From NCBI RefSeq assembly GCF_001021505.1, contig NZ_LDPO01000002.1, positions 372,001-436,000 on the forward strand: a DNA stretch of 64,000 bases, given 5' to 3'. The position numbers were made by a program, and so were the translations under genes. Shown piece after piece: positions 9,370-17,837 of this stretch. How positions within the stretch are numbered: the stretch's first letter is position 1; every line of letters starts with the position of its first letter. Source of the stretch: Mycolicibacter heraklionensis. GTDB taxonomy: Bacteria > Actinomycetota > Actinomycetes > Mycobacteriales > Mycobacteriaceae. The notes under the pieces were generated by a model. That model worked only from the letters and a program-made list of their open reading frames with translations. It was not told the origin of the DNA and did no database searches.

Positions 9370-10227
9370 ATGTTTATCCGCGGCGCGACCTACTCTGGCA
9401 TCGTGTTCGCCGCTATAGCGGCCACCGCTGCTGTGCAGCAGATCAGTACAGCCTCAGCAGATCCGAGTCAGGACGATCAGTTTTTGGCCGTCCTCCAGAA
9501 CAACCAGATTCCCGCTATCGAGAACGTACCGACGGTGGTTGCCGCTGGCCATACTGTTTGCCGCAAACTCGACGACGGCATGCCAGCGGCCAACATATTG
9601 GACGGATTGACCAACGATGCGTTCCAAATGGACCCGCTCTTGCATGCCCAGTCGGCCCGACTCGCTGCCACCATGAGCCGATTCATCGCGGCCGCGGTAG
9701 AGGTCTACTGTCCGGGCGATCAAAGCAAGATCGCATCGCTCATGGTCAGCCGCGCTGGACCATCAAGTAGACCGACGCGGCTTTTTACTGTGGTCAATTA
9801 CCACGCGACGACCATGTCAGGCAGCAACACAGCCGGCACGCACGGCGCGGCGCTCGGCTCACCGGTCGGTGCAGTGGCCACCGGAGACATGTCCCAGCCC
9901 AAACCGCCCGAAATTCCGCCACCAAAGTCACCGAAGGCGAAGATCCCGCGTTCGCCCCACGTCGTAACGAAACGACCTCCGCCGCAACAGCCGCCCCCAC
10001 CACAGATCCAGCCCCCACCGCCGCAACAACCACCGCCGCAACAACCACCGCCCCCACCACAGGACGAACCTCCAGCCGGAGGCCCGCAGCCGGGCACTGC
10101 AACCGGCGGGAGCGGGGACGGTGGTGGTAGCGGCGGTGGCAGCGAGAACCGAAGTGGTGGCGGTCCAGCAGAGCCTCCGCAAGTACAACCCAGGCCGCCG
10201 GGAATGATCCAACTCGTGCCGTGGTGA
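9370..10227 (+). CDS. Secreted DUF732-like protein with a Pro/Gln-rich tail
   Basis: 285 aa, exported. Residues 1-30 are a signal peptide (a hydrophobic run after MFIRGATYSG, with an ASA-D cleavage site around 30). Residues about 33-120 resemble the DUF732 fold, a small helical domain common in secreted mycobacterial proteins, with its paired cysteines at 64 (TVCRKL) and 114 (VYCPG) likely forming a disulfide. The rest is low complexity: a Lys/Pro segment, then long runs of Pro and Gln (about 205-240), then a Gly/Ser stretch and a final Pro-rich end. The frame is open upstream but the ATG at 9370-9372 directly precedes the signal peptide and follows GGAG. The tail may span the cell wall; the function is unknown. 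Confidence 0.75.
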   Translation: MFIRGATYSGIVFAAIAATAAVQQISTASADPSQDDQFLAVLQNNQIPAIENVPTVVAAGHTVCRKLDDGMPAANILDGLTNDAFQMDPLLHAQSARLAATMSRFIAAAVEVYCPGDQSKIASLMVSRAGPSSRPTRLFTVVNYHATTMSGSNTAGTHGAALGSPVGAVATGDMSQPKPPEIPPPKSPKAKIPRSPHVVTKRPPPQQPPPPQIQPPPPQQPPPQQPPPPPQDEPPAGGPQPGTATGGSGDGGGSGGGSENRSGGGPAEPPQVQPRPPGMIQLVPW

Positions 10228-10240
10228 AACAGCTATTAGG

Positions 10241-10263
10241 CCGGGGCACAAATGCGTGCCCGG
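10241..10263 (+). terminator. GC-rich hairpin after the secreted protein gene
   Basis: GGGCAC (10244-10249), a six-base loop and GTGCCC (10256-10261), extended by CC/GG pairs with one bulged G. No U-tract follows, as is common for mycobacterial terminators. It starts 14 bases after the stop codon and is immediately followed by the DosR-like box of the next gene. Confidence 0.4.
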
Positions 10264-10282
10264 TGAGTACTAACGGCCCTAA
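10263..10282 (+). promoter_or_regulatory. DosR-box-like palindrome upstream of the Acg-type nitroreductase
   Basis: The 20-mer reads GTGAGTACTAACGGCCCTAA, 14 of 20 matches to TTSGGGACTWWAGTCCCSAA, with the ACTAA centre, the CCC and the terminal AA conserved. It lies 54 bases before the ATG at 10337, inside the range typical for DosR activator sites. Confidence 0.5.
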
Positions 10283-10336
10283 CGCCGGCTTCGGATTCGC
10301 GCCACCATGGATGGCAGGTAGAGATCGGAGGCCAAG

Positions 10337-11320
10337 ATGTCTGCCTCGCTGGTAGAAACCAAAACGGTCCAGGACGCGGTATGGGCTGCCTGCCGCGCCC
10401 CGTCGATTCACAACATCCAGCCCTGGCAGTGGGTCCTTGAGACCGATGAACTTCGGTTGTATCTCGACCGCAATAGGGTCCTGCCGTCCGACGGCGCCGG
10501 GCGTGAGGCGGTCATAGGTTGCGGCGCGGCGCTGGATCACCTACGAGTGGCCATGTCCGCGGCCGGCCTGAACTCCAACGTCGAGCGGTTTCCCAATCCC
10601 AACGACCTCGACCACCTCGCGTCGATTCAGTTCTCGCCGATGAGCTATGTGACCGACGGGCATCGCAGTCGCGCGGACGCGATTTGGGCGCGCCGCAGTG
10701 ACCGGTTGCCGTTGGATCCTCCCCCGGACTGGGCAGCATTCGAGCCAGTGCTGCGCAGCCACCTCGATCACTACGACGCGCACCTGGATGTGCTGGCCGA
10801 GAGTACGCGCTCCCGATTGGCGCAGGCGTCACGATTCACCGAGTCGCTACGTCTCTACGACTCGGTATACCATGCCGAATTACACCGGTGGACAGTGCCA
10901 TTCGGGTCGTCCGCGGGTATCCCGTACAGTGCCTTGGCCTCGGCCGCCGAAGGTGAACGAGTCGATGTCGGCCGCCGGTTTCCCACACCGCACCACCCCG
11001 AACGCCGGACCCAGATCGGTGCGGACCTGTCGACAGTTGTCGTGCTGTCCACCGAGACCGATACCCGCGCCGACGCCTTGGCCGCCGGTGAGGCGCTCTC
11101 CGCGGTACTGCTGGAATGCACCATGGCGGGCTTGGCCACCTGCCCGTTGACACATCTCACCGAAGTTCAGGTCGCCCGGGACATTGTCGAGACCCTGGTG
11201 GGTGGCAACACGATTCCCCAAATACTCATTCGGATCGGGCAGGCTCCCGCCACCGAAGAACTGCCCCCGCGCACGGGTCGGCGCCCGCTCGATGACGTTC
11301 TGGTCATCCGCGGCAGATAG
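10337..11320 (+). CDS. Acg/Rv3131-family nitroreductase-like protein
   Basis: A 327-aa member of the mycobacterial Acg family of nitroreductase-fold flavoproteins (Acg/Rv2032, Rv3131, Rv3127), all in the DosR regulon of M. tuberculosis. The N-terminal signature is AACRAPSIHNIQPWQWVLE at about residues 17-35, the flavin-phosphate region. An internal duplication of half the nitroreductase fold is typical of this family. Near the C-terminus LATCPLTHLTEV and IPQILIRIGQAP correspond to the conserved second half. The natural substrate is unknown; a role in flavin binding or redox stress is inferred. GGAGG precedes the ATG at 10337. A universal stress gene follows after 8 bases, so the two form an operon. 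Confidence 0.87.
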   Translation: MSASLVETKTVQDAVWAACRAPSIHNIQPWQWVLETDELRLYLDRNRVLPSDGAGREAVIGCGAALDHLRVAMSAAGLNSNVERFPNPNDLDHLASIQFSPMSYVTDGHRSRADAIWARRSDRLPLDPPPDWAAFEPVLRSHLDHYDAHLDVLAESTRSRLAQASRFTESLRLYDSVYHAELHRWTVPFGSSAGIPYSALASAAEGERVDVGRRFPTPHHPERRTQIGADLSTVVVLSTETDTRADALAAGEALSAVLLECTMAGLATCPLTHLTEVQVARDIVETLVGGNTIPQILIRIGQAPATEELPPRTGRRPLDDVLVIRGR

Positions 11321-11328
11321 GACGCGCT

Positions 11329-12192
11329 GTGTACGGACCACACTGTTCGGCTCCCCGTGTTGTCGTCGGTCTCGACGCCTCACGTGCAGCGATGCAGGCT
11401 GCCACGTGGGCCGTCGACGAAGCCGTCGATCGGGATATCCCGTTGTGGCTGCTCTACGCAATCGATGAGGCCGGCGGTCCCCACGATGCGGCGGCTGAAG
11501 TCGCCACTGCTGAAAAGACAGTTCGCAGCGCGATCTCGGCGATCGAATCGCTGGGAAAGCCCGTCCGGGCGGAAGCCGAGATCGTGCGCCGTCACCCGGT
11601 GCCGGCGCTGGTGGAAGCCTCGCGGTCGGCGGCCCTGGTCTGCGTCGGCTCCATCGGATTCGAACACGCGGCACACGGTCGCATCGGATCCACCGGGTCG
11701 GCGGTGGTGGCGTCGGCACATTGCCCGGTTGCGGTCGTGCCGCGGACCCGGCACCTCGGTTCGCGCGGAACCGGGCTGGTGCTTGCCGTCGTGGATGGCT
11801 CCTCAGCCAGTGACCGCGTCCTCGAGCTCAGTGTGGCCGAGGCACGCCTTCGCGACGCACCGCTGCGCGTCTTCATCGTGAGGCGGCCCCACCGCAGCCG
11901 GCCAGGCGATACGCTGTCGCCGTTGGACCAACGCGTCGTCGCGGACGTCGAACGCCGCGTGGCGAATTGGCGAAGCAAGCAGCCGGCGTTGGATATCGAT
12001 TGGGTCAGTGACCACAACGGTCTGCTCAACTACCTGGAGCACCTGCAACGCAACGCCACACCGATCCAACTGATCGTCGTCGACCCGCGACGCCCGGGTC
12101 CGGTGGATGTTCTGCTAGGGGCCGCCGCTCGCGCGCCCCTGGAAGCCGCCGGCTGCACCGTGATGACCTGCGATCGGACCGGGTGGTTGTGA
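11329..12192 (+). CDS. Universal stress protein, tandem domains, second ATP site degenerate
   Basis: A 287-aa protein with two UspA-like halves. The first half begins RVVVGLDASRAAMQAATWAV and contains GSIGFEHAAHGRIGSTGSAV, a good G-2x-G-9x-GS ATP motif. The second half begins TGLVLAVVDGSSASDRVLEL, but where the ATP signature should be it reads VDPRRPGPVDVLLGAAARAP, so nucleotide binding in that half is doubtful. Related DosR-regulon proteins are Rv2028c and Rv2624c. The GTG at 11329 lies 8 bases after the nitroreductase stop with no clear ribosome site, suggesting translational coupling. Confidence 0.83.
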   Translation: MYGPHCSAPRVVVGLDASRAAMQAATWAVDEAVDRDIPLWLLYAIDEAGGPHDAAAEVATAEKTVRSAISAIESLGKPVRAEAEIVRRHPVPALVEASRSAALVCVGSIGFEHAAHGRIGSTGSAVVASAHCPVAVVPRTRHLGSRGTGLVLAVVDGSSASDRVLELSVAEARLRDAPLRVFIVRRPHRSRPGDTLSPLDQRVVADVERRVANWRSKQPALDIDWVSDHNGLLNYLEHLQRNATPIQLIVVDPRRPGPVDVLLGAAARAPLEAAGCTVMTCDRTGWL

Positions 12193-12217
12193 TCCTGGTG
12201 CGCTGCTGGGTCGTTGC

Positions 12218-14236
12218 CTAACCGACGTGCAACGGGTCGATCTGCACCCGCACCGGGTGGTGCGACCCACGCGCACTGAGCACCCCGATGCCGTGGCGCA
12301 GCGCCGAAGCCAGCGCCGGGCCGTGATCGCGGCCCACCCGAACCAGCATCCGGATGACATTCAGCTCGTCGGGGACACCGGCCGGCCGCCGCACCCCCGG
12401 CGGCAGCGGCACCGGCCCGAGCAGGTCGACGCCGTCGGGCAGCCTCGCCTGCTCCAGCAGGGTCGTCACCGATTCCGGGTCACCGTCGAGGGCCGCGATG
12501 TGCACCGCGGGCGGCAGCCCCACCTCCGCGCGGGTGGCCAACTCGGTGTCGGCGTGGCCGACCGGATCCCACCGGATGAGCGCCTGCACCGTCGGAATCG
12601 ACGATTCGGCGACCACCGTCACCAGCCCGCCGGATCCGCGGTCGCGTACCAAGGCCGCCGCGGCCATCCAGCGGCGCAGCGTGTCCTCGGAGGCGCGCAG
12701 ATCCTGACGGCCCAGCAGCGCCCAACTGTCCAGCAGTAGCGCCGCACCGTAGCCGTGTGGGGCGACCGGTTCGGCGCCGGGCGTGGCGATCACCAGGGCT
12801 GCGCCGTCGTCGATGCGGTCGACGATGGTGTCACCGGCCGAGGTGACGACCGGGGTGCCCGGGAAGGCGCGGCCGAGTTCCTCGGCGGTGCGCCGGGCAC
12901 CGATGACCACCGCACGCACGGCATCCGAGCCGCAACGCGCACACCGCAGGGCCGGATCGACCCGGCCGCACCACCGGCACAGTGCCGCACCACCGCGCTC
13001 CGGCAAGGACAACGGTCCGGTGCAGTGCCGGCAGCGGGCGATCGTTCGGCAGCGACCGCAGGCCAGCGACGGCACGTAACCACGTCTGGGCACCTGCACC
13101 AGTACCGGCGCTCCGGCCGCCAGTGCGCTGCGCGCGCTCTGCAGGGCGACCGTCGGCACTCGGGCACTGCGCGCCGCGGCGTCGCGCTCCTCGGCATATC
13201 CGGTGTCGTCGAGGGCCACCACCCGCGGCGCGGCGGTGCGCAACACCGCCCGCGGTGCCACCACGTCGTGCGCCCAACCGCTGCCCACCAGGGCGTGCGC
13301 CTCGGCAGTGCGGGCGAACCCGCCGACGAGGGCGGCGCAACCCGCCAGGTGCGCCCGCAGCATCGCGACCTCGCGGGCATGCGGATAGGGCGCCCGCGGC
13401 TCCGCGAGCGAGTCGTCGCCGTCGTCCCAGACCATCACCAGGCCCAGATCGGCCAGCGGGGCGAACACCGCACTGCGGGTGCCGATCACCAGCCGTGCCC
13501 CGCCGCGCAGCACCGACAGCCAGCGCCGATAACGGGTGGCCGGACCCAGGCCCGCCGACAGCGCCACCACCGCCGACTCGTCGATCCGGGACGTCGCGGC
13601 ACGGTGCAGCGCGTCGACATCCCGCTGGTCGGGCACGATCGCCAGGGCGGTGCGGCCGGCGCGGATCGTCTGGGCGGCGGCGTCGACGAACCGGTCAGTC
13701 CAGGTATCCCCGGGCAGCACCTGCCACACTGCGCGCGCGGCCCGGCCTTCGCCCAGCGCGGCCAGGAACGATCCGCCCGCCCCGTACCGCTGCCAGCCCG
13801 CGGGATCGACCGGGGCGACAAGCTCGTTCGGGGGCGGTAGGGGTGGCGTCATCGCTTCGCGTTCCACCCGGGCGTGCCGCGGCGGCACCGCCAGCCGCAG
13901 TACGTCGGGCCGGCTGCCGGCGTAGCGCGCCGCCACCGCCTCCACCAGCCGACGGACCTCGCCGGTGAGCACCGGCTCGGCCGAGACGACCCGCTCCAGC
14001 CGGCCCAGCCGGCCGACATGGTCGGTGTCGGCGCGGCGCTCCCAGACGAAGGCATCGACCAGCCGGCCGTGGAAGCGCACCCGCACCCGCGCCCCGGGCT
14101 TCGCTTCCTCGGACTGCTCTGGTGTGACCAGATAGTCGAACTCACGGTCCAGGTGCGGCACCGAGAGCATCGGCAGCACCCGGGCGATGGGTTCGCCCGG
14201 TTCCCCGGGCTCGCCGGGTTCGCTGTCGACGCTCAC
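12218..14236 (-). CDS. priA: PriA-like replication restart protein with degenerate helicase motifs
   Basis: A 672-aa PriA homologue, the position of Rv1402. The N-terminal DNA-binding domain (VPHLDREFDYLV, then GARVRVRFHGRLVDAFV) is intact. The zinc region (about 393-435) has all eight cysteines as CGRC, CRHC, CRWC and CARC. The ATPase motifs are not: the Walker A position reads AVWQVLPGDTW with no GKT, and the DEAH position reads VWDDGDDS. This is known of actinobacterial PriA, so it is a lineage trait and probably means no helicase activity. The start is the GTG at 14234-14236; the protein opens with repeated GEP triplets. It stands alone, convergent with the upstream stress operon. Confidence 0.92.
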   Translation of the reverse strand: MSVDSEPGEPGEPGEPIARVLPMLSVPHLDREFDYLVTPEQSEEAKPGARVRVRFHGRLVDAFVWERRADTDHVGRLGRLERVVSAEPVLTGEVRRLVEAVAARYAGSRPDVLRLAVPPRHARVEREAMTPPLPPPNELVAPVDPAGWQRYGAGGSFLAALGEGRAARAVWQVLPGDTWTDRFVDAAAQTIRAGRTALAIVPDQRDVDALHRAATSRIDESAVVALSAGLGPATRYRRWLSVLRGGARLVIGTRSAVFAPLADLGLVMVWDDGDDSLAEPRAPYPHAREVAMLRAHLAGCAALVGGFARTAEAHALVGSGWAHDVVAPRAVLRTAAPRVVALDDTGYAEERDAAARSARVPTVALQSARSALAAGAPVLVQVPRRGYVPSLACGRCRTIARCRHCTGPLSLPERGGAALCRWCGRVDPALRCARCGSDAVRAVVIGARRTAEELGRAFPGTPVVTSAGDTIVDRIDDGAALVIATPGAEPVAPHGYGAALLLDSWALLGRQDLRASEDTLRRWMAAAALVRDRGSGGLVTVVAESSIPTVQALIRWDPVGHADTELATRAEVGLPPAVHIAALDGDPESVTTLLEQARLPDGVDLLGPVPLPPGVRRPAGVPDELNVIRMLVRVGRDHGPALASALRHGIGVLSARGSHHPVRVQIDPLHVG

Positions 14237-14346
14237 CCCGCAGGTCTAGCAGACGCCGCCGACCCCGGCAGACGGCGGACCACAGGCGACGCGGGCTGTG
14301 CATCGGCGAGCACGCTCCCGGCTGCGCTGAATTACCTTGCTGCGGT

Positions 14347-15705
14347 ATGCCCGAACAGTGCGGGACCCACGCGGTCGCGGCCCGAGGCCGTGAGGCGGAC
14401 CTCGTCTCACGGATGCAGATTGCGGGAGCGGCCGATCGTGTGCTGGGTGCCACGGTCCGCGACGCCGCCGACCACGCCCGCGCGAGCCGCCGACACCTCG
14501 ACGCGATCCACGGCGAGATCCGTGACGCGCTGGCCGATCACCGGGAACCGGTGTGGGACACCCCGGCGGGCGCCCGCCAGTTCCAGCTCTTCCTGGCCGC
14601 CAAGGCCCGGGAGATCTACCGGGTGATCGCCGACGCGGTCGCCGACAACCGGCTCCAGACGAGGCTGTTGCGGTCGGCCGGTGCCGGTTACGGCGTCCCG
14701 GCCCGGCTGCGCGACCGGATCAACCGGCAGGCGCTGGCCGACGACATTCGCCGGGTGGCCGACGCGACCTCGGCGATCAGCGCCGCCGAGATGGTGCGCT
14801 ACCAGAACGCGCTGCGGGTCCGCGACGGGCTCGCGGTCAACTCCGGTGACGGCGCGGACCCGGTGCTGCTGCTCACCTACGAACCGGCGGCGTTCGGCGG
14901 GCGCGGGCGCGCCGCGATCGCAATCGGCGATCCGGACGCCGCCGACAACGTCACGGTCTTAGTGCCCGGCGCACGCAGCAGCGTCCGCGACGGCTACCTG
15001 TCGCACCCGGACGGGCGCACTGTGTATCGGGAAGTGGTCCGGTCTGATCCGGACCGCACCAATTCGGTGATCATGTGGATGGGGTATCGCGCGCCGGACA
15101 GCCTGCTCGACCGGACGGTGACGCAACCGGCCGCCGCCCGGGCCGGGGGCCGGCTCCTGGCCGCCGACATCGGCGCTCTGGCTGCGTCGCACATCGGTTC
15201 CTCACACGTCACCGTGATCGGCCATTCCTACGGCTCGACCGCGGTGGCTGACGCCGCGGCGTCATCGGGGTTACGCGCTGACGACGGTGTGCTCGTGGGC
15301 TCACCGGGAACCGACCTGGCCCACAGCGCCAACGACTTTCACCTGCCCGCCGGAGGACACGTGTACGCGGGGGCGGCATCCTCGGATCCGATCACCGGTT
15401 TCAGTGGCGAGCCGCAACTGCCGCTGCCCGGAACCTCGGCGACGGTTGGCCTGGGCGTCGACCCGGCCGCCGACGGTTACGGGTCCGTTCGATTCAAAGC
15501 CGAAACCCGTGGCGTGACGTTGCCGATGACCGGCCACAGCTCCTACTTCGACCCCGGCGGCGAGTCGCTGTTCAGCATCGGCGACATCGCCTCGGGCCAC
15601 GGCGATGCGCTGGCAAGCCACCACATGACCGCGCCGCACCGCCACCGACTGCCCGCCTTCGACCCGGAACGACTGCGCCCCGGAAGCGGAAATCACCGGC
15701 ACTGA
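14347..15705 (+). CDS. Alpha/beta hydrolase of the DUF1023 type
   Basis: 452 aa. The N-terminal half (1-170) is helical and Arg/Ala-rich, as in many actinobacterial DUF1023 proteins. The C-terminal half is the hydrolase domain: VTVLVPGARSSV at 202-213, VTVIGHSYGSTAV at 288-300 with nucleophile Ser294, then DGVLVGSPGTDLA, and a likely catalytic His in TGHSSYFDPGGES. No signal peptide is present. A TACCTT element ends eight bases before the ATG, so the mRNA may be nearly leaderless. The substrate is unknown. It is divergent from priA and convergent with the next gene. Confidence 0.78.
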   Translation: MPEQCGTHAVAARGREADLVSRMQIAGAADRVLGATVRDAADHARASRRHLDAIHGEIRDALADHREPVWDTPAGARQFQLFLAAKAREIYRVIADAVADNRLQTRLLRSAGAGYGVPARLRDRINRQALADDIRRVADATSAISAAEMVRYQNALRVRDGLAVNSGDGADPVLLLTYEPAAFGGRGRAAIAIGDPDAADNVTVLVPGARSSVRDGYLSHPDGRTVYREVVRSDPDRTNSVIMWMGYRAPDSLLDRTVTQPAAARAGGRLLAADIGALAASHIGSSHVTVIGHSYGSTAVADAAASSGLRADDGVLVGSPGTDLAHSANDFHLPAGGHVYAGAASSDPITGFSGEPQLPLPGTSATVGLGVDPAADGYGSVRFKAETRGVTLPMTGHSSYFDPGGESLFSIGDIASGHGDALASHHMTAPHRHRLPAFDPERLRPGSGNHRH

Positions 15706-15729
15706 CCGATCTGGCCCGGCGGGCGGATT

Positions 15730-16470
15730 TCAGTCCGCCGCCGCCTGTTCGGTGCCGGTGGACCGGCCGAAGAAGAACCCGGCCGTGATCAGCAGCTGTG
15801 CCGCCGCATAGGCCCACCAGATCGGCACCGCCAGCAGTTCATTGCCCAAGACGAACTGGCTGGCTCCGATCATGGCGTCCGACACCGCGAAGCACACCGC
15901 GCCGATCGCGGTCCAGGGCGTGGGCAGCTTGGCCAGCAGCGCGGCGCACACCATCGCGCCGAGCACCAAGACATACACCGTCACCGGCACGGTCATGCCC
16001 TCACGCACCATGCCCGGCCAGAACCATGCCAACAGCACCAGGCAGCTCACCCCGACCACGCCCGCCCCGATCAGCCGGCCGCGCGACACCACCGCCAGTG
16101 GCAGCAGCGCGCCGAGAAAGCACAGGTGCGCCACCAGGAACGCGGCCAGACCCGCGACGAAGGACGGTTCCCACCACGGGATGGCCAACAGCCAGTCGCC
16201 GGTCGCCGAGAAGATCAGGGCCGGGATCAGCCAGCGCGCCTCCCGCAGGATCGGGTGGGCGGCCGCGGCGAATACCAACAGCACCGCCATCGCCGCCTTG
16301 AACGCCGGCTGCCCGACCCATTGTCCGGTCAGCGCCTCTCCCGGCCCCGAGCGCAGCGCCACCACCGTCAGGAAGATGCCGTAAGCCACTCCGAGCCATC
16401 CCGCCGCTGCCCAGGCAGTGAAGACTCGTCGGGTTGCGTACGGTGTTTCTATGCCAGCAATCGACCCCAT
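15730..16470 (-). CDS. Lysoplasmalogenase-like membrane protein (YhhN/TMEM86, Rv1401 position)
   Basis: A 246-aa polytopic inner membrane protein with about seven to eight hydrophobic helices. It belongs to the YhhN family by the pattern [26 protein letters not shown] and [15 protein letters not shown], which carry the conserved Asp residues of lysoplasmalogenases (hydrolysis of vinyl-ether lysophospholipids). M. tuberculosis Rv1401 holds the same place between priA and the lipase genes. The frame is open far upstream, but the ATG at 16468-16470 is best. It makes the 5' end overlap the divergent nlhH start by 20 bases, so one of the two starts may be slightly wrong. Confidence 0.75.
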   Translation of the reverse strand: MGSIAGIETPYATRRVFTAWAAAGWLGVAYGIFLTVVALRSGPGEALTGQWVGQPAFKAAMAVLLVFAAAAHPILREARWLIPALIFSATGDWLLAIPWWEPSFVAGLAAFLVAHLCFLGALLPLAVVSRGRLIGAGVVGVSCLVLLAWFWPGMVREGMTVPVTVYVLVLGAMVCAALLAKLPTPWTAIGAVCFAVSDAMIGASQFVLGNELLAVPIWWAYAAAQLLITAGFFFGRSTGTEQAAAD

Positions 16471-17377
16471 AGTGCTGAAGGTACTGGACGCCATCCCGTT
16501 CCGACTGACACTGGACGACGGCGCCGAAGCGGCGCGTCGCGCGATGCGTGACCTGCCACATCGCCCTGTGCACCCGGAGCTGCCCAGTGAGGACCGGGTG
16601 ATCGACGGACCGGGTGGTGACCTGCCGATACGCATCTACCGGCCGGCGGGCACCGAGTCTGGTGCCGCCCCGGTGGTGGTGTTCTTTCACGGCGGCGGCT
16701 TCGTCGCCGGCGACCTCGACACCCACGACGGCACCGCGCGAATGCATGCCGTCGATGCGGGTGCGGTGGTGGTGTCGGTGGACTACCGGCTGGCCCCCGA
16801 GCATCCGTTTCCGGCCGCTGTCGAGGACGCGTTGGCGGCCACCGAGTGGGTGGTGGCACACGCCGCCGAACTGGGGGTGGATCCGGGCCGGCTGGCGGTG
16901 GCCGGGGACTCGGCCGGTGGCAACCTGGCCGCGGTGGTGTCCCAGCTGGCCCGTGACGCCGGTGGACCGGCGATCGCCTTCCAGCTGCTGTGGTACCCGG
17001 CCACCACGTACGACGGCAGCTTGCCGTCGTTCACCGAGAATGCCCACGCACCGATCATCGACAGCGATGCGATCGCGGCGTTGACGCTGGCCTACGCCGG
17101 ACACCTCGACCTGACCAACCCGCCGGCGATGCTGGCCCCGGCACGCGCTGAGAATCTGGCCGGCCTGCCACCGGCCTACATCGCGGTCGCCGGCCACGAT
17201 CCGCTGCGCGACGACGGCATCCGTTACGGCGAGTTGCTGGCCGCGGCCGGGGTCCCGGTGCAGGTGCACAACGCCGAGACCCAGATTCACGGTTACCTCG
17301 GCTACGCCGGAGTGATCCCGTCTGCCACCGAGGCCGCCGATCGCGGGCTGGCCGCTTTGCGGGCCGCCCTGGCGTGA
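16451..17377 (+). CDS. nlhH: Carboxylesterase/lipase of the hormone-sensitive lipase family, NlhH-like
   Basis: A 308-aa alpha/beta hydrolase acting on short-chain esters. It starts [16 protein letters not shown], which matches the N-terminal segment of M. tuberculosis NlhH (Rv1399c). The oxyanion motif HGGGF is at 80-84, the nucleophile GDSAGG at 152-157 (Ser154), and the catalytic His lies in [10 protein letters not shown] near the end. The Asp is expected in [16 protein letters not shown] 33 bases upstream (16418) would give 319 aa, exactly the length of Rv1399c, so the start is uncertain. A VOC protein gene follows after 4 bases. Confidence 0.88.
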   Translation: MPAIDPIVLKVLDAIPFRLTLDDGAEAARRAMRDLPHRPVHPELPSEDRVIDGPGGDLPIRIYRPAGTESGAAPVVVFFHGGGFVAGDLDTHDGTARMHAVDAGAVVVSVDYRLAPEHPFPAAVEDALAATEWVVAHAAELGVDPGRLAVAGDSAGGNLAAVVSQLARDAGGPAIAFQLLWYPATTYDGSLPSFTENAHAPIIDSDAIAALTLAYAGHLDLTNPPAMLAPARAENLAGLPPAYIAVAGHDPLRDDGIRYGELLAAAGVPVQVHNAETQIHGYLGYAGVIPSATEAADRGLAALRAALA

Positions 17378-17381
17378 TGCG

Positions 17382-17768
17382 ATGCGGCTGAACCAGATCA
17401 CCGTCGGCAGCACCGACCTGGACCGCACCGAGCGGTTCTACCTGCTGCTGGGTCTGCGGCTGATCGTCAAGACGGACGACTACCTACGGTTCGAATGCCC
17501 GTCCGGGGACAGCACCTTTTCGGTGGAGCGCGTCAGCGACGTCGCGGCCGGTGAGCAGGTGCTGATCTACTTCGAAGCCGACGACCTGGATGAGCAATAC
17601 CAGCGGTTGCGCGGTTCGGTTGAGTTCACCCAGCCACCGACCGACATGCCGTGGCTGTGGCGAGAGGCCCGGCTGAATGATCCCGACGGGCATCGGCTGT
17701 GCCTGTTTCATGCCGGCGAGGCCCGCCGGAATCCGCCGTGGCGGCTGGGGCCGCAGGATTTGCCGTAA
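17382..17768 (+). CDS. VOC-superfamily (glyoxalase-like) protein
   Basis: A 128-aa single-domain protein with two paired beta-alpha-beta-beta-beta modules. Module 1: LNQITVGSTDLDRTERFYLL, including the typical DLxRxxxFY. Module 2: VLIYFEADDLDEQYQRLR and ending REARLNDPDGHRLCLF, where the DPDGH(R/N)xxLF motif carries the metal-binding acid region. The first metal-ligand His found at the start of true glyoxalases is not evident (QITV), so the reaction is unknown. It sits 4 bases after nlhH and is presumably co-transcribed. Confidence 0.8.
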   Translation: MRLNQITVGSTDLDRTERFYLLLGLRLIVKTDDYLRFECPSGDSTFSVERVSDVAAGEQVLIYFEADDLDEQYQRLRGSVEFTQPPTDMPWLWREARLNDPDGHRLCLFHAGEARRNPPWRLGPQDLP

Positions 17769-17837
17769 CACGACCCCGATCCCCCGGCGTGCGCGCTACC
17801 GTCGACCTCGATCGATACCAGCGACGAGGAGCAGAGC

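Noticed and set aside
9960..10150. Pro/Gln-coding repeats that look like a minisatellite or CRISPR-like array
   Set aside because: The units are irregular codon-level repeats within an open frame, with no spacers or constant repeat length.
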